This document shows positions 56,166-64,000 of a DNA stretch of 64,000 bases, in pieces. The notes beneath the pieces are model-generated. The model did no database searches and was not told where the DNA came from. It saw nothing but the letters and a program-made list of their open reading frames with translations. Both the position numbers and the translations under genes were made by a program. The stretch is from Rosa chinensis (lineage: Eukaryota; Streptophyta; Magnoliopsida; Rosales; Rosaceae), in assembly GCF_002994745.2 (NCBI RefSeq), contig NW_020126846.1, positions 62,001-126,000 of the forward strand. Reading direction: 5' to 3'. Each line of letters begins with the position of its first letter. The stretch's first letter is position 1.

Positions 56166-57120
56166 GTGTGTTTTGGGGGTTTAAAAACAGAAATTGAAGA
56201 AGTAAGATCAAAACTGGCTGCTTTCAATGACAGTACTCTTTCAGCGTGCCCTAGCGCTGACAAGTTGTCTTTTGAGTCACAGCTGCAAGAGCTTCTTCAA
56301 CATGAACAGGTGTTTTGGAAGCAAATGACGAGGGTTCTTTGGCTTTCTGATGGAGACATGAATACAAGCTTTTTACACCAAAGCAAAACTAAAAGAAAGA
56401 AGAAGAATCTTATCAAGGGTTTGGGTGACAAGTCTGGTGTGTGGCATTCTGAACACAAGGAGGTTGTGCTTTCATATTATACGGATTTGTTCCAGTCATC
56501 ACAGCCTCAGAAGTCAGAACATTGAAGAGGTGGTTCATGTGTTGCCTCAAGTTATTACCGCAGATATAAATGATGTCTTGTGTCAAGATATTATTGGTGA
56601 AGAGGTATGGCTAGCCATCAAAAACATGAAAGCTTCAACTGCCCCAAATTTGAACGGATTTGCCCCATCTTTCTATCAGCAGTTTTGGCATGTAATAGGT
56701 GGTGATGTAATGGAGGCAGTCAAAGATTTTTTTAAATCTAACCATTACATGCGAGATTTGAATTGCACGTTTGTTACATTGATCCTCAAAGTGAGGTCCC
56801 CTGAGAATGTCAGCCAGCTGAGGCCCATTAGCCTGTGCAATGTGCTCTATAAAATAGGTTCGAAAGTTTTAGCTAATAGATTGAAGCCTCTACTTTGAGA
56901 AGATCTGATCTCAAAATACCAAAGTGCTTTTGTCCCGGGTAGGCTAATCTCAGACAACTCACTGATTGCATTTGAGCTTTCTCACTTCTTGAAAAGACTA
57001 TGTGGTGATGGTGTGGGTTTTGCCGCCTTAAAACTCAACATAAGTAAGGCGTACGACATGGTAGAATGGAATGTTTTCTTGAGGCTATTCTACGACAATT
57101 TGGCTAAAGGGAGATGTGGA
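56166..57120 (+). pseudogene. LINE 3 ORF2, RT N-terminal half
   Basis: The linker and RT start: WLSDGDMNTSFLHQSKTKRK, then IGEEVWLAIKNMKASTAPNL, CTFVTLILKV, LRPISLCNVLYKI. After a TGA (near 56896) [20 protein letters not shown] and [20 protein letters not shown] follow. A frame change near 56520 is visible. The domain is cut at 57147 by Copia C. Confidence 0.85.
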
Positions 57121-57147
57121 TTGGAATGATTATGAGGTATGTGACTA

Positions 57148-58203
57148 TGAAAATACGGGTCCCGTTCCCCTGGTCAGCAGTTGACCAAGGATTTTGTGCT
57201 CAACTACCGTCCGATTGAAATCGGACGGTTGACATGTATCATCTCTGAAAAATTTAAATACATGTCAACCGTCCGATTGAAATCGGACAGTAGTTGAGCA
57301 CAAAATCCCTGGTCAGCTGCTAACCAGGGGAACATCTCTGATGAAAATACAAGGACAGAATATGATTTTCTGGAGAATGGGGATTGCAGTGCCCGGATCA
57401 ATCGTCACTGGGCAGTAGAAACCAAAATGACAAATAGAACGCCGGGTTTTGGTTACGCAGTGAAAACCTCAAGTATGATATTAAAAACACTGCGGGGCTC
57501 TTATTCTTGAGAACCCAAAATAAAGATCATCATATTGAAAAGGACATGTTCTTTTACAAACTCTAATACAAAGTTTGTCTTCATTCTTGAACTCCTTAAC
57601 TTGAACAATCTTCAAATCTCGCTCTTCTTTCTTCACCGTCTCTCTACTGATCTCAAGAGAGTTATAGGCATATGAGAACACAATCAATGACACTTATCCA
57701 TGGACCAAGTGCATGACTCTTCTGTGAAGACTCACGTTCAAAACCACACTAACAAGCAAGACTCTATCAAAAATTCTTGTGTTCTAGAATCTCTATCTTT
57801 GCCCGTGTATAATCCTCAATGTATATGCAACTGACGGCCACCCACCTCCTATGAAAAGATGTTACCCTAATACACATTAATTAGGAAAGAAACTTCCCTT
57901 AAAGGAACTCCACAAATCTTAAGGAAAAAAAAACAATTAGGAATAGGCACGGCCTGACAAACCCTAGGACGTCAATACTATGAATTTAACTATCAGAAGA
58001 CCATTTAAAAACGTAATATCATAAAATCAAAAACCTACTTTCTAAAATCGGACTCCACAATAAACTGTCTACAGACTCGGGGATTGCAACAGGTGTTGAA
58101 ATCCCATGCTTATGCAAATGCATTTACCTGTTTTTCCTGAGATCAGTAAAGGGACTCTTTGTATGGGAATGCCAATACGACAGGTACAAGAGTTGTACCT
58201 ACA
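57148..58203 (-). repeat. 3' LTR of Copia C, with nested MITE
   Basis: Plus-strand reading TGAAAATAC...GTTGTACCTACA. Without the 185-bp MITE and one duplicated 9-mer it is 862 bp. Compared with the other LTR it lacks about 39 bp near 57562. Confidence 0.9.
57157..57341. mobile_element. Small MULE-type foldback MITE in Copia C LTR
   Basis: An almost fully self-complementary 185 bp (gttcccctggtcagcagttg .. caaccgtccgattgaaatcg and complements). It is flanked by tgaaaatac on both sides (57148-57156 and 57342-57350), a 9-bp TSD made from the first nine bases of the LTR. Confidence 0.88.
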
Positions 58204-59570
58204 ATCTCCCCCTTTGGCATTCCTATACAAAACAACTTTACCGTATGAAAACTCCCCCTCAACAGGTACTTGAGAACTTTCCCTTGTGAACAAACCTGTC
58301 AGTCCTGAAACACTTATCACACACACATTGTGAAAATACACAAGATAGAATAATTATATCACAATTATGAATCTTCTTTCTCCCCCTTTTTGAATAGGAA
58401 TGACAAAGGTAACTTACATAGCGGAAGCGATGTAGAAGGATCACAAATAGAAGGTGCACAATAGACACTAGCCCAAGGCGAATCAATCAGAGGAAGATAG
58501 TCCAAGTATTAATACTCCCCCTAAGTGTGATCATGTGATGAGAGATGCAAGAATAAAATGCAAACACACAATGAGTGGGTTGTATCCAAATGCTAAGAAC
58601 AGATTTAATTCGCATAGCTTTTCCAACAAGAGCAATACCACTTAACCATAAACAAGAGTGCAACAAAATAAGTTCACACGAGTGAATTTATTCCGACAAT
58701 CACAAGGTAAGATAGAGGGTGATCGAGTATTCTATACCTCTTGTTGTGAAGAGTGAATATATCTCAAGATGGGGTGTGTAATATTTGTGGAAACCTGAAA
58801 AGCAAGGCTCACATACGAAACACATTTAAGCACATAAACTTTATTCCCCCTTATAACACCGTGTGGGCATGATTTTGAATTTTTCTTTTGGCCTTTCACA
58901 CAAAGTAACATTTTTGCTCAAGAAGACTACGACCCTTGTAACGAGTATTATGCTAGCATCTCCCAAGTCAGATGACTTCAGGGTACTAGATGTAACAAGG
59001 ACATCCCAAAGAGCACATCTACTCTAGTCAATAGTTTCACAATCCACCGGGGTGACCAAACCATTCCCGTTTCTTCCCAATCCTCATATCGTTCGTCATG
59101 ACCGAGGCCTGTTTACTTTGGGAATAGCCTGGCAATGCTCCATTAACCAACTACATTTTTTTTTTTTTTAATATCAAGGAGCAACCAACAAGAGTAATTT
59201 CGTACATGAGCAATGAGAACAAGCCAACCATCAATTAAGACTTACCACCACTTAGAGTATGTGTGCATGTGAGGTTTCAAGATTGTAGAGAATATGTTGT
59301 TCAAGCTCACAATTACAGAGTGACGTAAATACAAGTTCAAAACGTGCTAGGCACCTTATTGCACACACATTTAAAGAAAAGAGTATGACCCTTGTCAATC
59401 TAAGTTCAAAATAATCTGTTAGACACTCGGGGATACAAACCACTATTTTTCAATCCTAAATTTCCAGAAACTGAACCTAACATTGCAGAAACGTAAAGAA
59501 AATGCACCTATACTATCATGAAGACATACACCATGAATGCATGCAAAATGAATCAAGCGAAGTGAGAGTA
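58204..59570 (-). other. 3' untranslated region of Copia C
   Basis: This stretch between the RNase H remnant and the 3' LTR has no long frame. In SIRE-like elements an env-like frame can occupy this position; none is visible. The polypurine tract (aaagggggagatt on minus, about 58204-58216) adjoins the LTR. Confidence 0.6.
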
Positions 59571-59909
59571 TCAATACTTAGAGCATCCACCAACGGTGCT
59601 TCTAAGTGATTCAAATTGAGTTATGTCTAAAGGCCTAGTAAACGAATTAGCCAATTTGTGATCAGTAGGAACAAAAGCACGCTCAAGCATATTATCAAGA
59701 TTATCCGTATGAGTAGGAAAATGATTATTTGAACATTTTTTAATCCAAATTTGCTTTTGCTTCTTTTTTGTTTCCAGATCCATGGGGATTGAAGCCAGCT
59801 TTGCAATCCTGGCGATCAGATTCAGACCCTCTTTCAACTCAGCTTGCAGCGAGGCATGTGAGTTAATACCCATCGTTTTCCTCTGATTTTGAGTAACCCT
59901 GCGAAGCAT
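59571..59909 (-). pseudogene. Fusion of gag-end sequence and RNase H C-terminus in Copia C
   Basis: The open frame joins LRRVTQNQRKTMGINSHASL.. to a tail DHKLANSFTRPLDITQFESL, the conserved end of Copia RNase H (ADxFTKPL motif class). The junction lies near 59680-59760 and marks the deletion that removed pol. Confidence 0.7.
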
Positions 59910-60150
59910 ATTGCACCTAGGACGTATGTGTCCTAATTTTCCACAATAATGACAAGTAGGAACAAAGTTTTTGGAGCTGTGAATATACCTGGGCTGACAA
60001 AGTTCGTCAGGACTTACCTGAGCAACTTTTTATAGGTTTGAAGGTCCAATTTACGTTCTGGTCTTTTGGGCAATTTGGGACCATAATCAATGTCTTCTGA
60101 AGCATGTGATTGACCCAGCGAATTTTCACCTTCCACACCTTTTACAAAGG

Positions 60151-61618
60151 TCAAAGGCTTGCACAACTCACCTTCAAACCCAACCCTTCTTTGTTGCCGT
60201 GAGTTTTACCAAATCCTATCATCTTGGAGACCTTTTCAGACCCTATGGAGAACTTGTTGAAGCTTTCCTTGACTTTAAGTAACTCATTCTGCAGTTTCTC
60301 ATTTTCAAGGGTTAGTGAAACATTTAAAGTGGATTGAGCCTTGACTTCAACCTGCAAAATTTTAATTTTATTAATGAGATCACCATGTTCCTTGTCCCCA
60401 ACTACAGACTTAACCTCATCCTGCAAAACTTTTATCTTATCAACAAGGTTAGTACGCTCAACATCCATTCTTTTACAGAATTTTCAAATTGTAGCTCAAT
60501 TTTCTCTTTTTTTTCTCTTAAAGAATCAATTTCTTTTTCAAGTGTATAATTTTTCCGAAGAACAATTTTCGAAGCATGATATAATTGCTTACACTTGACA
60601 TTTGTTTCTTCATCAAGGGTACCATCTTCTAAGTCAGAATCATTAGATACAACAATATTAAGAGAGGAAGTAAGAGCAAGATTTACCTCTTCACCATCTG
60701 ATTGAGAGCCTTCATCACTATCACTCCAAGTAGATTTTAGAGCCTTGTTTCCACATAAATTATACCTTTTATTGCCACAATCGGCAGCAAGGTGACCAAT
60801 TCCACCACACTCAAAGCATTTACGTTTGTTAGGCAAAATTTTCGAAGAGTTTCCAAAAGATTTTTGAACTCTTTTGTCAACAATGATAAATCCACATAAT
60901 CATCATTCTTTTTAACAGAAGAGAAAGCAATATTTTTTACCTTTTTCTCGGGCTTGATCCTCATCTCAAAGGTTTTGAGATTACCTATCAGTTCGTCAAG
61001 AGAATAGGTGTCCAGTTCTTGAGTCTCCTCTATGGCAATTTGCTTGGCTTGAAATTTTGAAGGAAGAGCCCTGAGAAATTTCTTGACTATTCGATGCTCC
61101 TCAAATGGATCATCAAGACTACGACATTGGTTTGTCACATTGAGAAGTCGAGTGTGAAAATCATCAATTGATTCATCTTCCCCCATGGTCATGTTCTCAA
61201 ATTCCAATACGAGTCTTTGAAGCTTCTGACCTCTAACCTTCTTGTTTCCCTCATAAGTAACCTGAAGTAGATCCCAAGCTTGTTTGGCTGTGTCACAGTG
61301 GCTAATTCTCATCCTCTCCTTCTTGGACAAAGCTGTGAATAGTGAATTCCTTGCCTTAAAGTCACAAGTTCTATCACGAACTTCCACTTCTGTCCATTCC
61401 TTCCTAGGTTTGAGAACCCTTGCAGAGGACCCTTCTACTTTCTTTGATTCTTCTGCCTTGGTTGGGTGTTCCCATCCATTCTCAACTATATTCCACATGT
61501 TTTCATCTTGAGAGTAGAGAAAAGCCCCCATCATAATCTTCCATTGTGAATAGTCTTCACCATCAAACAAAGGCGGGCAATTTATAGAACTAGAGGCTCT
61601 GTTATATTCATGTTCCAT
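60151..61618 (-). pseudogene. Copia C gag with zinc knuckle and coiled coil
   Basis: The first ATG outside the LTR is 61618 (MEHEYNRASSS). UBN2-type gag domain: FDGEDYSQWKIMMGAFLYSQ, AKQAWDLLQVTYEGNKKV, MTMGEDESIDDFHTRLLNV, VKKFLRALPSKFQ. A frameshift in an A-rich stretch near 60875 precedes the zinc knuckle CFECGGIGHLAADC. Acidic sequence, then a coiled coil (TLEKEIDSLREKKEKIELQF), and after a second frameshift near 60475 more coiled coil (LVDKIKVLQDEVKSVV). The length and coiled coil resemble SIRE-type Gag. It is inactive. Confidence 0.85.
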
Positions 61619-61652
61619 CCTTGACCACGGATCAACTAAAAAAGCTTTAGAA

Positions 61653-61669
61653 CCTGCTCTGATGCCAAG
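61653..61669 (-). promoter_or_regulatory. Primer-binding site of Copia C
   Basis: Minus-strand reading after the LTR is cTTGGCATCAGAGCAGG, one base from the initiator-Met tRNA-type TGGTATCAGAGC used by many plant Copia elements. Confidence 0.8.
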
Positions 61670-62570
61670 TGAAAATACAAGGACAGAATATGATTTTCTG
61701 GAGAATGGGGATTGCAGTGCACGGATCAATCCTCACTGAGCAGCAGAAACCAAAATGACAAATAGAACACCAGGTTTTGGTTACGCAGTGAAAACCTCAA
61801 GTATGAGATTAAAAACACTGCGGGGCTCTTACTCTTGAGAACCCAAAATAAAGATCATCATATTGAAAAGGATATGTTCTTTTACAAACTTTGAATAGCA
61901 CTAGCTCGGCTATAAGATTCACACAAAATCTAATACAAAGTTTGTCTTCGTTCTTGAACTCCTTCACTTGAACAATCTTCAAATCTCGCTCTTCTTTCTT
62001 CACCGTCTCTCTACTGATCTCAAGAGAGTTATAGGCATATGAGAACACAATCAATGACACTTATTCATGGACCTAGTGCATGACTCTTTTGTGAAGACTC
62101 ACCTTCAAAACCACACTAACAAGCAAGACTCTATCAAAAATTCTTGCGTTCTAGAATCTCTAGCTTTGCCCGTGTATAATCCTCAATGTATATGCAACTG
62201 ATGGCCACCCACCTCCTATGAAAAGATGTTACCCTAATACACATTAATTAGGAAAGAAACTTCCCTTAAAGGAACTCCACAAATCTTAAGGAAAAAAAAA
62301 CAATTAGGAATAGGCACGGCCTGACAAACCCTAGGACATCAATACTATGAATTTAACTATCAGAAGACCATTTAAAAACATAATATCATAAAATCAAAAA
62401 CCTACTTTCCAAATTCGGACTCCACAATAAACTGTCTACAGACTCGGGGATTGCAACAGGTGTCGCAATCCCATGCTTATGCAAATGCATTTACCTATTT
62501 TTCCTGAGATCAGTAAAGGGACTCTTTGTATGGGAATGCCAATACGACAGGTACAAGAGCTGTACCTACA
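61670..62570 (-). repeat. 5' LTR of Copia C
   Basis: 901 bp, TGAAAATACAAGG...GCTGTACCTACA (plus-strand reading). Apart from the MITE and a 39-bp indel it matches the other LTR with few differences. Confidence 0.9.
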
Positions 62571-62575
62571 GACTA

Positions 62576-64000
62576 TAGTGTCTTATTCTTTTTTGATAAA
62601 TGGGGAAGCCAAATGTGTTGTGAAACCCTCAAGAGGATTGAGGCAAGGGAACTATATTTCCCCGTATATGTTCTTATTTTGTGCTGAAGCCTTGTTAAGA
62701 CTAATTTCTTATGCTGAGATAGATGATAAGCTGCATGGTGTCACGATATGTAATGGGGCTCCTACCATTAGTCATCTATTCGTTGCAGATGACTCTTTCA
62801 TTTTCTTCAAGGCAGAGGAAAGCGAATGCAATGAAGTCAATAACCTCCTGTTGAAATATGAAAGAGTTTCCGGCCAGCAAGTCAATTTCCAAAAGAGCTG
62901 TGTTTCTTTTGGTCGCAATGTTCCACTCTATGTGCAATTTGAGTTGGTTGAATGGTTAGGGGTGTTGCGTGTAGCTAAGCATGATAAGTATTTGGGCCTC
63001 TCGATAGAAGTCAGCTAGTCCAAAATAGAGGCATTCAGTTTTATCACTGAGAAAATAGAGAAGATAACCTAAGGATGGTGTGATAAGACTCACAGTGTAG
63101 CAGGCAAAGAAACCCTAAAAAAGGCTGTTCTCCGAGCCATCCCTAATTACGTCATTTTGATCTCCCAAAACACTTGTGCCTCACAATGCACAAGCTCTTG
63201 GCCAAGTTTTAGTGAGGTAATAAAGGTGAGACAAGGAAGATACATTGATTGGCTTGGGAACGGTTGTGTTGTCCAAAGAGTAAGGGTGGAATGGGATTCC
63301 AAAACATGATTCATTTTAACAAAGCCTTTCTAGTTTCTACCAAAACAAGGCTGGAGGCTTATGATGAGGCCAGACTACTCAAGGCAAGATATTTCCCTTC
63401 TTCTGATTTTTGCATGCTCTATTGGGTAACGATGCATCATATGCATGGAGAAGTATCCTTGTAGGTCGAGAGGTACTAAATCAAGGACTTTGTTACCAAG
63501 TTTGGGATGGTAGGCGTATAGCAGTCTGAATTGACCCATGGCTTCCCCTCCCTCACCAATTTCATCCTTTCTCACAACCTATGGATGGCACTGAGGACTG
63601 GAAGGTTAACAATTTAATTGATGAAGAGATTATGGAATAGAATATGCAGCTAATTGAGGAATTGTTCACAGTGGAGGAAGCCAATATTATATCACACATC
63701 CCTCTCAACCTCAGAGGAGGAAGTGATAAGCTGGTTTGGTACTTTGATCGACATGGTTCTTATACAGTCAAGACTGGGTATCATACGGCCAGGAGTGCAG
63801 ATCAACTAACAGTGCATGTGTTCTCTTCGGGCAGCGATAGTAGACCGGCTAACAAGTTTTGGAATAAAATCTGGAGAGTTAGAGTTCCTCCCAAGGTAAA
63901 GGGTTTTGTTTGGAGGTTGTGTCGAGATATTCTCCCCACTCGAGCAGCTCTTTGTAAAAGGATTCCTATTCCCAATAAGAAGTGTGTTTTCTGCCATGAT
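62576..64000 (+). pseudogene. LINE 3 ORF2, RT C-terminal half to zf-RVT (runs off window)
   Basis: It continues as LINGEAKCVVKPSRGLRQGN, LFCAEALLRL and VADDSFIFFK. The catalytic ADD is kept but the usual F of FADD is V. GMGFQNMIHFNKAFLVSTKT (63249 on) follows, and the window closes in WRVRVPPKVKGFVWRLC, the zf-RVT region. Stops near 63018 and 63464 break the frame. Confidence 0.85.

Larger units (their letters stand above)
57148..62570 (-). mobile_element. Copia C: SIRE/Maximus-like derivative lacking pol
   Basis: On the minus strand: 5' LTR (62570-61670), primer-binding site, gag, a short RNase H C-terminal remnant, a 1.4-kb non-coding region, polypurine tract and 3' LTR (58203-57148). The TSD gacta is perfect (57143-57147 and 62571-62575). 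Protease, integrase and nearly all of RT/RNase H are gone. The long gag with coiled-coil tail and the PBS sequence fit the SIRE/Maximus lineage. Confidence 0.9.
50590..64000 (+). mobile_element. L1-type LINE 3, interrupted by two Copia elements
   Basis: LINE segments at about 50590-51010, 54020-57147 and 62576-64000 read continuously once the two Copia insertions are removed (for example ..MRYVT / IVSYSFLINGEAKC.. across 57147/62576). Order: ORF1 with a DUF4283-type domain, ORF2 endonuclease, RT, connection and the start of zf-RVT at the window end. Numerous stops and frameshifts show age. The 5' boundary is approximate and the 3' end lies outside. Confidence 0.88.

Noticed and set aside
57342..58203. 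57342 as the left edge of Copia C
   Set aside because: Flanks there do not match. The true TSD gacta is at 57143-57147, and a MITE inserted after LTR base nine explains the second TGAAAATAC.
61619..61729. Start of Copia C gag at 61729
   Set aside because: That part lies in the LTR and primer-binding site; the first ATG after the PBS in frame is 61618.

Overview
This is plant nuclear DNA, almost certainly from a dicot. It carries L1-type LINEs with DUF4283, endonuclease, RT and RNase H modules, several plant Copia lineages, CACTA, MULE and PIF/Harbinger transposons, a TIR-class resistance-gene remnant and a FERONIA-like receptor-like cytoplasmic kinase. Rosaceae is a guess from the repeat style, not a demonstrated assignment. 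Open reading frames are short and broken nearly everywhere. The only plausible intact host gene is the kinase-like gene at 23710-24888 (minus), and its DFG motif is degenerate. Apart from that gene, the window is a stack of nested transposons, many of which can be bounded to the base by target-site duplications (TSDs).

Layout, left part. 1-2081: 5' part of a Copia element (family A) on the minus strand. 3081-4793: MULE-like non-autonomous element (9-bp TSD). 5353-10856: complete CACTA element (TSD tcg) carrying exon pieces of a FRA3/5PTase12-14-type inositol polyphosphate 5-phosphatase. 11794-12161: two-exon 3' end of an unrecognised minus-strand gene. 12186-18878: second, plus-strand family-A Copia element with both LTRs, an open gag and a dead pol. 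18879-20141: 3' end of a LINE. 20349-20856: broken TIR domain. About 21540-21840: possible organelle-derived segment. 23710-24888: pseudokinase-like gene.

Middle part. A PIF/Harbinger MITE (26415-26762, last bases at 42779-42783) was split by a 16-kb CACTA element (26763-42775, TSD acg). That CACTA contains a captured multi-exon gene fragment, a non-autonomous LTR element with two GC-rich minisatellites (26781-30810, itself hit by a MULE MITE), a LINE (about 32950-38121) hit by a Gypsy-type solo LTR (33088-34659, TSD gtaca), a second solo LTR (39596-42009, TSD atagc) and another MITE (42072-42444). Up to four insertion layers can be ordered.

Right part. 42787-48336 is mostly AT-rich non-coding DNA with a MULE MITE (47020-47430). 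48346-49655 is a Pack-MULE-like element (TSD tttcttttc) with four copies of its terminal repeat. From about 50590 to the window end lies an old L1 LINE, interrupted by a very young, internally deleted Copia element (51011-54014, identical LTRs, TSD gtaat) and by a minus-strand SIRE-like Copia derivative that lacks pol (57148-62570, TSD gacta), whose left LTR carries a small MULE MITE.

No genes work together as a pathway here. The biological interest is transposon capture of host exons, trans-mobilised deletion derivatives, and a degenerate-DFG receptor-like cytoplasmic kinase. Captured-exon boundaries are read by eye from GT/AG signals and open frames and are approximate.
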